Positions 15,468 to 23,716 are shown, numbered from the stretch's first letter. The stretch: DNA of 41,340 nt from Ruminococcus sp. AF46-10NS (GCF_003474435.1 NZ_QRNF01000029.1:1-41340), one strand, 5' to 3'. The notes: generated by a model from the sequence alone, not told the origin. Translations and numbers: made by a program.

Positions 15468-16853
15468 TTATGCTTCCGGGATTTTCTGGATGATTGTTCT
15501 GTTTATAACTGTCAGGAATATAACAGATACGATCAGTGAACAGATTTCAGCGATCGGGAATGCCCACCAAACTGCATGAAGTCCGCCTATGGAAGACAGA
15601 ATGTAAGCAGCAGGTACGAGAACGACCAGCTGACGCATAATGGATACGATCATACTGAAAATAGCCTTTCCAAGAGCCTGGAAAACAGTTCCTGCAATAA
15701 TGCAGAACCATGCGATCAGATAATGGATACCTATGATGCGAAGTGCCGGAATGCCGATAGCAAGCATATCTTCGGATGCGCTGAATAATCCCAGGAGAGT
15801 TTTGGGGATAAATTCAAAAGCAAGGAAGCCGATGAAAGTAAAGCAGAATGCGATGAACATGCTGACTTTAACAGTCTGGAGCATACGTTTTCTGTGGCGT
15901 GCGCCGTAGTTGTAGGCGATGATCGGTGTGATACCGTTGTTAAGGCCGAATACAGGCATGAAGAAAAAGCTCTGCAGTTTAAAGTAAACGCCAAATACAG
16001 CAGTTGCAGTTACTGTAAAGTTCACCAGGATCAGATTCATGGCATAGGTCATGACAGAGCTGATGGACTGCATGATAATGGATGGAATACCTACTGCATA
16101 AATATGTCCGATGATCTGCGGCTCCGGGCGGAATCCACGGAAGTTGAGACGGACTTCATGATTGAATTTATGGTTGCAGAGCCCGGCAACGATGCAGGCT
16201 ACGCACTGGCCGATCACTGTGGCGACAGCAGCACCTGTTACGCCCATTTTCGGAGCACCGAGAAGACCGAAGATCAGGATCGGGTCAAGAATGATGTTTG
16301 TGATGGCACCGCAGAGCTGGGAAGTCATGCTGAAAATAGTTTTTCCAGTGGATGTAAGCAGTCGTTCAAAGAAGAACTGACCGAAAAGACCAAAGGAAAA
16401 GATCATGACTGTGCTCAAGTATTCGATTCCGAATTTCATGATCTCAGGATCAGAACTGTGCAGCTGGCTGGCATAAAAAGGGCTTACCACAGTAAGTCCG
16501 AGAACCAGAAATACCAGATAGCTTAAAGCATAGAGAAAAGCTGCATTGCTGGCTGTATGGTTAGCTTTGTCGAAATTTTTTTCTCCCAGTGATTTGGAAA
16601 GCAGCGCGTTCATACCAACTCCGGTTCCGGCACCTACTGCAATCAGAAGTGTCTGCAGTGGGAAAGCCATGGAAACTGCAGTCAGTGCATTTTCGGACAG
16701 CATGGCTACAAAGACGCTGTCCACAATGTTGTACAAAGCCTGCACCAGCATGGAGATCATCATAGGTAGGGACATGTTCAGTACAAGTTTTCCTACGGGC
16801 ATTGTGCCCATTTTGTTTTCTGCTATAGGAGCAGATGTACTTTTTTGATTCAT
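15468..16853 (-). CDS. MATE-family multidrug/sodium antiporter
   Basis: A 461-residue inner-membrane exporter with about 12 hydrophobic segments in two similar halves. N-terminal signature: NMSLPMMISMLVQALYNIVD. Also seen are GAGTGVGMNALLSKSLG (about residues 77-93), FQALGKAIFSM and FGLNNGITPIIAYNYGARH (about 305-323), typical of NorM/DinF-like MATE proteins. The ATG at 16853 has GGAGGAAGT directly upstream. It is monocistronic, with a promoter at 16936-16964 and a perfect palindrome between promoter and start. It should expel cationic drugs or metabolites in exchange for sodium or protons. The substrate is unknown. Confidence 0.92.
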   Translation of the reverse strand: MNQKSTSAPIAENKMGTMPVGKLVLNMSLPMMISMLVQALYNIVDSVFVAMLSENALTAVSMAFPLQTLLIAVGAGTGVGMNALLSKSLGEKNFDKANHTASNAAFLYALSYLVFLVLGLTVVSPFYASQLHSSDPEIMKFGIEYLSTVMIFSFGLFGQFFFERLLTSTGKTIFSMTSQLCGAITNIILDPILIFGLLGAPKMGVTGAAVATVIGQCVACIVAGLCNHKFNHEVRLNFRGFRPEPQIIGHIYAVGIPSIIMQSISSVMTYAMNLILVNFTVTATAVFGVYFKLQSFFFMPVFGLNNGITPIIAYNYGARHRKRMLQTVKVSMFIAFCFTFIGFLAFEFIPKTLLGLFSASEDMLAIGIPALRIIGIHYLIAWFCIIAGTVFQALGKAIFSMIVSIMRQLVVLVPAAYILSSIGGLHAVWWAFPIAEICSLIVSVIFLTVINRTIIQKIPEA

Positions 16854-16892
16854 ACTTCCTCCAGTTTTGTGATTGATAAATATTGGTCAAAT

Positions 16893-16923
16893 AGTGCAGC
16901 GAACAAAAAAGATCCGCTGCACT
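16893..16923. promoter_or_regulatory. Perfect 9-base palindrome just downstream of the MATE promoter
   Basis: AGTGCAGCG (16893-16901) and CGCTGCACT (16915-16923) are exact inverted repeats with 13 bases between them. They begin about six bases after the predicted transcription start of the MATE gene. That position suits a repressor operator or a leader hairpin. No regulator gene adjoins. Confidence 0.55.
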
Positions 16924-16935
16924 GTCTAATGGGAT

Positions 16936-16964
16936 ATATTAGCATGAAAATGGAAAGGTTTCAA
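16936..16964 (-). promoter_or_regulatory. Predicted sigma-A promoter of the MATE gene
   Basis: On the minus strand the -35 box is TTGAAA (16959-16964) and the -10 box is TAATAT (16936-16941), with a 17-base spacer. The leader of about 75 bases contains the palindrome. Confidence 0.55.
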
Positions 16965-17021
16965 TAGTGAAATAATATTGATATGCAAGCAGAATTCTAT
17001 TAAAATGTAAGAAGATCGTGA

Positions 17022-17111
17022 GATGGTTTTTGGCAAGCATGTTCTTCCGATGTTCCGGAAAAAGCAGCGAAACTGATAAAGAATCAGGTTTCTGTATTTA
17101 AAGGCTGGTAA
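17022..17111 (+). other. Unrecognised C-terminal coding scrap
   Basis: An open stretch encodes DGFWQACSSDVPEKAAKLI followed by KNQVSVFKGW and a TAA. It has the look of a helical protein C-terminus, but no start codon or upstream domain precedes it. I do not recognise the family. The rest of 16965-17153 shows nothing else besides the ribosome site of the next gene. Confidence 0.35.
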
Positions 17112-17153
17112 GAAAAAAGGTGTTTGTTTGTAAAGAGAGGAGATTACTAGTTT

Positions 17154-17968
17154 ATGAAAAAAAGATGGATATGGATTTTGATAGCAATTGTTCTGATTGC
17201 TGGTATTGCATATGCAGTTGCCCGAAGATCTGATATGCAGAAGCCTTTGCAGGCCATGTATATTCCGGCAGGCAAGGATGGGATCTGATGATAGGCGAGG
17301 GTACAGGAAATGTTTTTACTATAACAATGCCTGAAAATATCCAGGATAAAAACGGGAAAAAAATCTCTGAGAAAGATCTGAAACGGGGAGATATCGTGGC
17401 AATTTACGGCGACGGGATTATGCTGGCATCTTATCCGGGACAGTATCCAGGGGTGACGAAGATCAAAGTTGTCAAAGATGGAAAAGCCTCAGATGCAGAT
17501 CAGTATCAGGATATTCTTGATGAATTCTGGCCGAAAAAAGATCCTGCGGAGAGGCCATATCTGAATATAGAATATACGGCATCTTATGGCAGAGTCAGCG
17601 CAGTGGCGGCGTGCGGTGGATATAGCTGGAGCTATGCAGATGAAGATGGAATTGAACAAAATGAAACGGCAGATAGCTTGGCAGTCACTCAATGGAAGGC
17701 TTTACCGGTTATGAATATAGATGAAACCACAGATATGAACCTGTATTTTGACACGGAACCGGAAAAAGTTACAGCAACTGCATTTTCGGCAGAACTTTCC
17801 GGAGAAAGCGATCCGGGCACAGGAGCAGAGACAGATGTGGAAGAAAAAGATGGCACATACGTGCTGAAGGATGTACAGAAGGATATGATTTATCTGATTC
17901 GTGGAGAGTGGGGGAACGGATGGGTGGAATTTGGGTTTGAAGTGGAATCAATGGGAAGATATAACTGA
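17154..17968 (+). pseudogene. Membrane-anchored or secreted hypothetical protein with a -1 frameshift
   Basis: The first frame (ATG 17154, AGGAG about 11 bases upstream) encodes a lysine-rich start and one hydrophobic helix (residues 3-23), then stops after GKDGI. The second frame continues from DLMIGEGTGN to the TGA at 17966-17968. Adding one G to the GGG at 17280-17282 joins them as PAGKDGDLMIGEGTG and gives a 271-residue exported protein. The body contains an OB-like beta segment (NVFTITMPENIQDKNGKKIS, LKRGDIVAIYGDG) and a C-terminal beta domain ending IYLIRGEWGNGWVEFGFEVE. This resembles small lipoprotein-like proteins of Clostridia with no known function. The frameshift may be a sequence error. 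Confidence 0.6.
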
Positions 17969-17986
17969 AAACATTCTGGACTTTCA

Positions 17987-18200
17987 TTGATTAAATACAT
18001 CGAAGACGAGGATAAGCTAGCAAAGATATTTAAGTTTGAAGCGTCTGTTTCTTTTGGATTTGCGAATAGTAGATACCAGGGATTTTTATGCTATATAAGT
18101 ACATAAAAATGCCGAATGGGATCGTGTGTGTTAAATGTGAATGACGGAAATTACTTATAAGAACTACGAGATATTAATTAAATTATGAAGAGAGAAGAAG
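17987..18200. other. Non-coding or decayed stretch after the secreted protein
   Basis: A coding-like piece (LIKYIEDEDKLAKIFKFEAS then VSFGFANSRYQGFLCYI) without start codon or ribosome site is followed by AT-rich sequence. I do not recognise it; it is probably the tail of a lost gene. Confidence 0.3.
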
Positions 18201-18202
18201 TT

Positions 18203-18241
18203 ATGATAAAAGTAGCCTTTTGCTGCCATGGCAACATTTAA
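18203..18241 (+). pseudogene. 12-codon stub of a low-molecular-weight protein tyrosine phosphatase gene (first copy)
   Basis: An ATG with a purine-rich leader (AGAGAAGAAG) opens a frame MIKVAFCCHGNI followed at once by TAA. Low-molecular-weight phosphatases begin MIKVLFICHGNICRSP, so this is the start of such a gene cut just before the second P-loop cysteine. Nothing of the remaining 140 or so residues is visible downstream. Confidence 0.6.
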
Positions 18242-18394
18242 AGTATAGCGAGAAAGCCTTGATTTTGTAGGATTTTCTAGATAGAAACAAATAATTTACA
18301 CCTTATTTATACCTTTGGAAGACCGAATCGGAATAATTAAAAAAGTTGTCATAATTCAGTTGGTCAAAAAAGAATACTACACTCAAAATTAATT

Positions 18395-18450
18395 AAAAAA
18401 ATCAATCGTAAAAAAATACGATTGATTTTTTGCGCATTTTTGCATATAAT
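18395..18450 (+). promoter_or_regulatory. A/T-rich hairpin overlapping the predicted promoter of the AlbA_2 ATPase gene
   Basis: The arms ATCAATCGTA and TACGATTGAT, with flanking A and T runs (18395-18431), form a stem that looks like a bidirectional terminator. The -35 box TTGATT (18422-18427) lies inside the right arm. It pairs with the -10 box TATAAT (18445-18450) across a 17-base spacer, so the promoter emerges from the hairpin. Confidence 0.55.
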
Positions 18451-18483
18451 ATAATCATTATGGTTGGAAAGGGAAAGTTTACT

Positions 18484-19737
18484 ATGCGTGAAACAAGAAT
18501 ATTAGAATTCAAGGAAACGATTACGAATACTTTTTTGAAAACAGTTAGTGCCTTTTCGAATTACAATGGTGGAACAATTCTTTTTGGGGTTGATGATAAT
18601 GGAAATGTGAAAGGATTGCCAGATGTAAAACAGGCCTGTCTGGATATCGAAAATAAAATCAATGACAGTATATCACCCCAACCAAACTATACACTTGAAA
18701 TACAGAATAATGACCAGACGATAAAACTTACTGTAAAAAGTGGTCTTCAAAAACCGTATTTATATAAATCAAAAGCTTACAAACGAAATGATACAGCAAC
18801 GATAGAGGTAGATACATTGGAATTTTCAAGGCTTGTATTAGATGGAAAAAATATTAGCTTTGAAGAATTACCTTGTAAAGATCAGGAGCTATCTTTTGAA
18901 ATTTTACAGTGTAAACTGAAAGAAAATATTTACATTGAAACTTTCAATCAAGATACTTTAAAGACATTGAACCTGTATGACAATATAAATGGTTATAATA
19001 ATGCAGCGGGACTTTTGGCAGATAAAAATCATTTTTCAGGAATTGATATTGTTAAGTTCGGTGAGAATATCAGTATTATTCAAAAAAGAGTAACGTTTGA
19101 ACATATATCGGTTTTAGAAATATATGAAAAAGCACTTGCTGTATTTAGAGATTATTACCAATATGAAGTAATACAGGGAGCTGACAGAAAGATGGTAGAG
19201 AAAATACCGGAAGCAGCTTTCAGAGAAGCAATTGCAAATGCTTTGATTCATAGGGTATGGGATATTAATTCACACATCAGAGTTTCTATGTTTGATGATA
19301 GAATAGAAGTAGTGTCTCCTGGTGGATTGCCGGCGGGAATAACGGCAGAAGAATATTTATCAGGTAAACTATCTATTTTAAGAAATAGAAATCTTGCAAA
19401 TGTATTTTACAGACTGGGATTAGTAGAGATATTTGGAACAGGAATTACACGAATCAAACAACTGTATGCAGAGAGTTTGATAAAACCAGAATTTGAAGTG
19501 TCAGAAAATGCTATAAAAATTGTACTACCGATATTTGAAACGAATGTCAATTTAACCGAAGACGAAAAAGTGATTTACAAATTTTTAAGTAAGACGATGC
19601 TGAAACCAATAAGTGAAATTGCACCATATGTCCCATTTGGCAAATCAAAAACAACACAATTACTGAAAGCTATGGAGAAAAAGGGTGTGATTGCAGTTGA
19701 AGGAAAAGGCAGAGGAACAAAATATATCATTAAGTGA
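18484..19737 (+). CDS. AlbA_2 (Schlafen-like) plus RecG-related ATPase-domain regulator
   Basis: A protein of 417 residues from the ATG at 18484 (GGAAAGGG upstream); the open frame begins at 18430 inside the promoter, so that start is unlikely. The N-terminal AlbA_2/divergent AAA_4 domain reads ETRILEFKETITNTF... with FSNYNGGTILFGVDDNGNV (about residues 25-43). The middle carries the conserved IPEAAFREAIANALIHR (about 239-255) and the GHKL-like end DRIEVVSPGGLPAGIT and FGTGITRI. A C-terminal winged helix lies at about 355-417. Proteins of this build are called ATP-binding or RecG-like regulators, and related AlbA_2 proteins occur in defence islands. It is distinctly AT-rich, stands alone, and lies between two phosphatase-gene stubs, which suggests transfer. 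Confidence 0.82.
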   Translation: MRETRILEFKETITNTFLKTVSAFSNYNGGTILFGVDDNGNVKGLPDVKQACLDIENKINDSISPQPNYTLEIQNNDQTIKLTVKSGLQKPYLYKSKAYKRNDTATIEVDTLEFSRLVLDGKNISFEELPCKDQELSFEILQCKLKENIYIETFNQDTLKTLNLYDNINGYNNAAGLLADKNHFSGIDIVKFGENISIIQKRVTFEHISVLEIYEKALAVFRDYYQYEVIQGADRKMVEKIPEAAFREAIANALIHRVWDINSHIRVSMFDDRIEVVSPGGLPAGITAEEYLSGKLSILRNRNLANVFYRLGLVEIFGTGITRIKQLYAESLIKPEFEVSENAIKIVLPIFETNVNLTEDEKVIYKFLSKTMLKPISEIAPYVPFGKSKTTQLLKAMEKKGVIAVEGKGRGTKYIIK

Positions 19738-19795
19738 TTGAGAACATAGAGGGTTCAAATTACACAATCTTTCAATAACACAAGGAGAAAATCAT

Positions 19796-19834
19796 ATGAT
19801 AAAAGTGCTTTTCATCTGCCACGGCACTCTTTGA
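19796..19834 (+). pseudogene. 12-codon stub of a low-molecular-weight protein tyrosine phosphatase gene (second copy)
   Basis: An ATG with a good AAGGAG site 8 bases upstream opens MIKVLFICHGTL and stops at TGA. The first ten residues equal the start of low-molecular-weight phosphatases. It has the same length as the stub at 18203 and ends at the same place in the P-loop, but its DNA differs at many positions, so the two are diverged copies. Nothing else coding is seen up to the LysR gene at 20007. Confidence 0.6.
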
Positions 19835-20006
19835 AAGATTCTTCAAAAAGCCAGTAAAATCAAGGTCTGGAAGGCATAGGCGGTTGGAAAATAATCCGAA
19901 AATAACCCATGGGATTTTTGTGCAGATACTACATATAAATATAGATGATGTTTGGGACGCAACATGATAGAATGGTTACAAGAAAAATTTGTAGGAATAT
20001 AAAGAT

Positions 20007-20885
20007 ATGGAATTAAGATTATTACGCTATTTTTTGACAGTAGCAAAAGAACAGAGCTTTACAAAAGCAGCAGAACAATTGCATATTACCCAGCCAACGC
20101 TTTCCAGACAAATGGCGTCATTTGAAGAGAATCTGGGAATAACATTATTTATTCGAAGCGGGAAGAAAATTACACTTACTGATGAGGGGATTCTATTAAA
20201 AAGGCGTGCCCTGGAGATCCTTAATCTTGAGGAAAGGACGCTTAAGGAACTGAACAGGAAAGAAGATGTTGTGGAGGGGACCATAACCATTGGCTGTGGT
20301 GAATTTGCGGCAGTAGAAACATTGGCGAAAATATGCAAAACATATAAAGAAAAATACCCACTGGTTCAGATTGTACTTCATACTGCAACAGCAGATACGG
20401 TGTATGAAATGATGAATAAAGGTCTTGTAGATATTGCGTTATTCATGGAACCGGTGGACACTGAAGGGCTGGATTATATTCGGATATTGGATTGTGACCA
20501 CTGGTGTGTTGGAATGCGCCCAGATGATCCGCTGGCAGAAAAAGAGTTTATAAAAAAAGAAGATCTCATTGGAAAACCATTGATTCTGCCAGAAAGAACG
20601 AATGTTCAAAGCGAACTTGCCAATTGGTTTGGGAAAGACTTTTCGAAACTGCAGATTGCTTTTACAAGTAATCTTGGAACGAATGCCGGAGTTATGGCGG
20701 CAAATGGACTGGGGTATCCGGTATCGATCGAAGGTGCTGCAAAGTATTGGCGGGAGGATATTCTTGTACAGCGAAGAATTTCTCCTGAAATCACGACAAG
20801 CACTGTGATTGCCTGGAGACGGAACATCCCATATTCGCTGGCAGTCCGTAAAATGATAGAAGAAATAAATGCTTTTCGGGCATAA
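20007..20885 (+). CDS. LysR-family regulator next to the flavodoxin and CMD/cupin genes
   Basis: A 292-residue LysR-type protein of normal length. The helix-turn-helix is at about residues 14-36 (SFTKAAEQLHITQPTLSRQM), and the rest is the effector-binding domain. It begins MELRLLRYFLTVAKE, as most of the family do. The ribosome site (TAGGA, about 10 bases away) is modest. It is followed by a strong terminator and then, on the same strand, a flavodoxin and a carboxymuconolactone-decarboxylase/cupin protein. In Firmicutes such LysR genes commonly govern the neighbouring flavodoxin and CMD/cupin genes, so it is the likely regulator of both. Confidence 0.92.
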   Translation: MELRLLRYFLTVAKEQSFTKAAEQLHITQPTLSRQMASFEENLGITLFIRSGKKITLTDEGILLKRRALEILNLEERTLKELNRKEDVVEGTITIGCGEFAAVETLAKICKTYKEKYPLVQIVLHTATADTVYEMMNKGLVDIALFMEPVDTEGLDYIRILDCDHWCVGMRPDDPLAEKEFIKKEDLIGKPLILPERTNVQSELANWFGKDFSKLQIAFTSNLGTNAGVMAANGLGYPVSIEGAAKYWREDILVQRRISPEITTSTVIAWRRNIPYSLAVRKMIEEINAFRA

Positions 20886-20933
20886 AACAAAATTCAATAT
20901 AAGCATTAGACATAATGAAGCGATGGAGCTTAA

Positions 20934-20978
20934 AATAGATGTGTAAGATGAATGTAAATCTTATACATCTATTTTTTT
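20934..20978 (+). terminator. Strong terminator between the LysR and flavodoxin genes
   Basis: Arms AATAGATGTGTAAGAT (20934-20949) and ATCTTATACATCTATT (20958-20973) pair over 16 bases with one G-U pair, followed by seven T. It separates the LysR transcript from the flavodoxin gene. It also shows that the open frame reaching back to 20939 is not the true flavodoxin start. Confidence 0.85.
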
Positions 20979-21013
20979 CTGTGAAAAATACGCAAGGAAA
21001 GAGGTTTTGTATT

Positions 21014-21484
21014 ATGTGTAAAAAATTAGTTGCATTTTTCAGTGCAAGTGGAACAACAAAAAAAGTAGCAGATATGATTGCAGAGGAAGCAAAAGCAGAC
21101 TTATTTGAGATTGAGCCGAAGATTCCATATACAAAGGCTGATCTTGACTGGATGGATAAAAAATCCAGAAGCAGTGTGGAAATGAGTGATAAGAAATACA
21201 GACCGGAGATTATAAAAAAAGAAATGGATATGAGTTCTTATGATGAGATCCTTCTTGGATTTCCAATCTGGTGGTATGTGGCTCCGACAATCATCAATAC
21301 ATTTTTGGAAACTTATGATTTTGGCGGTAAAAAGATCGTGCTTTTTGCAACATCCGGTGGAAGTGGATTCGGTAATACTATAAAGGAATTACAGCTGTCC
21401 GCGCCAGATGCAGTTATTACAGAAGGCAGTCTGTTAAATCGTGGAACTAAACAGGAAATCAGTGATTGGGTAAAATCTTTATAA
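21014..21484 (+). CDS. Flavodoxin (short-chain, flavodoxin_4 type)
   Basis: A 156-residue FMN-binding electron carrier from the ATG at 21014, with GAGG about 10 bases upstream. The FMN phosphate loop is FFSASGTTKKVAD (about residues 8-20). The second and third loops are LGFPIWWYVAPTIINTFLE (about 79-97) and FATSGGSGFGNT (about 109-120). Length and the PIWWY motif fit the stand-alone flavodoxins that accompany oxidoreductases. It lies just upstream of the CMD/cupin gene, 28 bases away, so the two are probably one transcript under the adjacent LysR gene. A redox-stress or quinone-detoxification role is inferred. Confidence 0.9.
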   Translation: MCKKLVAFFSASGTTKKVADMIAEEAKADLFEIEPKIPYTKADLDWMDKKSRSSVEMSDKKYRPEIIKKEMDMSSYDEILLGFPIWWYVAPTIINTFLETYDFGGKKIVLFATSGGSGFGNTIKELQLSAPDAVITEGSLLNRGTKQEISDWVKSL

Positions 21485-21512
21485 ATAACAGTGCTATGGA
21501 GGGATACATAAT

Positions 21513-22280
21513 ATGGGAAAAATAATACAGACAGCAGGAAGAAATGCACTTGGTGAATTTGCACCAGAGTTTGCACATTTTAACGATGATGTGCTTTTCG
21601 GTGAAAACTGGAATAATCAGCATATCGATGTAAAAACAAGAAGTATCATTACAGTGGTTGCTCTGATGGCTTCCGGAATTACGGATTCTTCTTTAAAATA
21701 TCATCTTCAAAATGCAAAAAATCATGGTGTGACACAAAAAGAGATTGCTGCAGTGATCACACATGTCGCATTCTATGCAGGTTGGCCAAAAGCATGGGCT
21801 GTTTTCAATCTTGCAAAGGAAGTATGGGAAGCAGGCGAAGGAGATTTGCCATACGAAGAGGAAGCAATGTGTGCGCATGCAAAAGAAATGATGTTTCCGA
21901 TTGGTGCACCAAATGATGGATTTGCACAGTATTTTTCCGGCAGAAGTTTTCTTGCACCGATTTCTACTTCTCAGGTTGGAATTTTCAATGTGACATTCGA
22001 ACCTGGATGCAGAAATAACTGGCATATTCATCACGCAAAAAGTGGCGGAGGACAGATTCTGGTATGTGTTGCCGGAAGAGGATATTATCAGGAAGAAGGG
22101 AAAGATGCTGTAGAAATGAAGCCAGGCGATTGCATCAATATTTCGGCAGAAGTGAAACACTGGCATGGCGCCGCACCGGATGAATGGTTTAGCCATCTTG
22201 CAATAGAGGTGCCGGGCGAAAATAGTTCCAATGAATGGCTTGAACCGGTAAGTGATGAAGAATATAGAAAACTAAAATAG
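21513..22280 (+). CDS. Carboxymuconolactone-decarboxylase-like and cupin fusion protein
   Basis: A 255-residue two-domain protein. Residues 1-105 are a CMD/AhpD-like helical domain (VKTRSIITVVALMASGI, YHLQNAKNHGVTQKEIAAVI, HVAFYAGWPKAWAVFN). It lacks the redox-active CxxC pair of AhpD. Residues about 125-245 are a cupin: the metal-binding set appears as NNWHIHHAKSGGGQILVC, GYYQEEG, MKPGDCINI and KHWHGAAPDEWFSH. A GGAGGG ribosome site precedes the ATG. It is last in the flavodoxin transcript. The family is usually annotated as a quercetinase-like/CMD protein with uncertain substrate; detoxification of reactive aromatics or quinones is a guess. Confidence 0.88.
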   Translation: MGKIIQTAGRNALGEFAPEFAHFNDDVLFGENWNNQHIDVKTRSIITVVALMASGITDSSLKYHLQNAKNHGVTQKEIAAVITHVAFYAGWPKAWAVFNLAKEVWEAGEGDLPYEEEAMCAHAKEMMFPIGAPNDGFAQYFSGRSFLAPISTSQVGIFNVTFEPGCRNNWHIHHAKSGGGQILVCVAGRGYYQEEGKDAVEMKPGDCINISAEVKHWHGAAPDEWFSHLAIEVPGENSSNEWLEPVSDEEYRKLK

Positions 22281-22322
22281 GAAGGTTGAAAAAGTATATT
22301 GGTCCTATGTCAAGATTTAGTA

Positions 22323-22359
22323 CAAGTTAAAATGAGAAATTTCTCCCCATTTTAACTTG
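22323..22359 (-). terminator. Hairpin at the end of the IS3 element
   Basis: CAAGTTAAAATG (22323-22334) and CATTTTAACTTG (22348-22359) are perfect inverted repeats covering the orfB stop codon. Such stems near IS ends commonly stop transcription in either direction. Confidence 0.6.
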
Positions 22360-23266
22360 CCAGAAGCTCAGCCTCAGTGTGTGTTCTTTCATACACTCGT
22401 TCGAATTCGTTTGGCGACATATAGTTGCAATGGCTATGAATTCGTTTCGTATTGTAGAAAGCTTCCAGATATTCAAAAATCAACTGGTATGCCTGCTTAT
22501 AGTCGCGAATTTTAAAGCGATTGAGCCATTCACGTTTGATAATAGAATGAAAGGATTCAATGCATGCATTATCCCACGGAAAAGCTTTCTTCGAATAACT
22601 GCGCTGCATATTTTCGGTTGCTTTTTTATATTCCTTTGCAACATATTGGCTGCCACGATCCGAATGGATAATTAATGGTTGATCGATATTTCGGCGAGCT
22701 TTGGCTTTGTTTATAGTATCAATCACGCAAGATACTTCCAGTGTTTCTGAAAGCGTCCAGGCTATGATTTTTCTGGAAAATAAATCCATAACACTGGTCA
22801 GATAGACAAATCCATCTATTGTCCAGATGTAGGTAATATCCGAACACCAGACTGCATTCGGACAATCAGGATTAAATTGCTCATCAAGGATATTTTGCAA
22901 TTCAGTGCTGAAATCGGAATCTTTTGTGGTGATCGTCCATGGTTTGCTCCACTGAGCACGGATTCCCATTTGGCGCATATATGTACCAACGGTTCTTTCC
23001 GAAATGACTTCACCAGTTTTTCGAAGTTCTACAGTGATTTTCGGAGCACCGTAGTTCTGCTTGGAATCATCCTAAATATCCTGTATTTTTGCTTTTACAG
23101 CTTTACGACGTTTTTCTGTATCAGAAGGTACGTGGTGGAGCCATGCAAGATATCCTGAGCGAGAGACACCTAAAAATTTCAACATTCCGGAGACGGAAAC
23201 CCGGCGTCCAGCCTTTTTGGCAGCTTCCGTCTTCTCAGACACTTCAAGATAAATGGCTTCCGTCAT
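22352..23266 (-). pseudogene. IS3-family transposase orfB with an in-frame stop codon
   Basis: The 305-codon frame holds the N-terminal HTH_21-like part (GMLKFLGVSRSGYLAWL) and the rve/DDE integrase core. The catalytic residues are Asp in WCSDITYI, Asp in IIHSDRGSQY and Glu in NACIESFHS, and the IS150-like tail ends in NTKRIHSHCNYMSPNEFE. A TAG at 23072-23074 interrupts it between KIQDI and DDSKQNYGAPKIT, in the same frame. One base change restores the usual Tyr. Only the C-terminal part from the ATG at 22978 is left as an open frame. Confidence 0.88.
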
Positions 23267-23365
23267 TTTCCCAGAATGTTGATTGCTTTTTTTAACACAT
23301 CAAGTGCATCTTGGGCATCACGTAATTCACGTCTGAGACGGGCAATTTCCTTCTGCTCATACAGC
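23263..23365 (-). pseudogene. IS3-family orfA, C-terminal remnant with frameshift slippery site
   Basis: A minus-strand frame reads LYEQKEIARLRRELRDAQDA then LDVLKKAINILGK and stops at TGA, overlapping the orfB ATG. This is the leucine-zipper end of an IS3 orfA. The run AAAAAAAG at 23286-23293 is the usual -1 frameshift site that fuses orfA and orfB. The N-terminal helix-turn-helix part is missing. Confidence 0.75.
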
Positions 23366-23700
23366 ATGATGAAAATGTACTTCTTCTGCGGACGAAAAAC
23401 GTGATGTCAACCCTGACATCTGAAAGCGTAAATCACCGTAAATATATGTTCATGAGCTGTAAGGAACGTCTGATGAAGTATCTTTTAGAGTCCTACGCAT
23501 GTAAAAAAGAAATAAATACTTGCATATTGCGGCTGAACAAGACACAGACGGAGCTGTCCGACAGAGTTGGATTCAATGTGAGAAGTGTTCAGAGAAGTAT
23601 TGCAGCCTTGGAAAAAGAGAATCTGATCACCCTGGAAAGCGGAAAGATTACCGTATCTCAAGAACAGTTCGTGAAAATGAGGAAATATTTGGAAGAGTAG
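23366..23700 (+). pseudogene. Crp/Fnr-family regulator, C-terminal remnant cut by the IS3 element
   Basis: From about 23366 the plus strand reads DENVLLLRTKNVMSTLTSES (end of the effector domain and dimer helix), then CKERLMKYLLESYACKKE and a Crp-type winged helix (QTELSDRVGFNVRSVQRSIA, LITLESGKITVSQEQFVKM) to the stop at 23698-23700. The N-terminal half is missing and IS3 DNA abuts exactly there, so insertion followed by deletion removed it. A peptide from 23401 or the later ATG could still be made. deoB follows after 16 bases. Confidence 0.8.
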
Positions 23701-23716
23701 GAAGGAGACAAAAACC

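Larger units (their letters stand above)
22308..23366 (-). mobile_element. Truncated IS3-family (IS150-like) insertion sequence
   Basis: The element runs on the minus strand: the end of orfA, an orfB with DDE integrase core, then a hairpin and probable terminus near 22308. The orfA side is cut off at about 23366, where sequence of a crp-like regulator begins. No matching terminal inverted repeat is found there, so the element is incomplete and, with a nonsense codon in orfB, immobile on its own. Confidence 0.8.

Noticed and set aside
20939..21013. An extended flavodoxin start at 20939.
   Set aside because: That start lies inside a strong terminator stem, and the protein aligns with flavodoxins only from the ATG at 21014.
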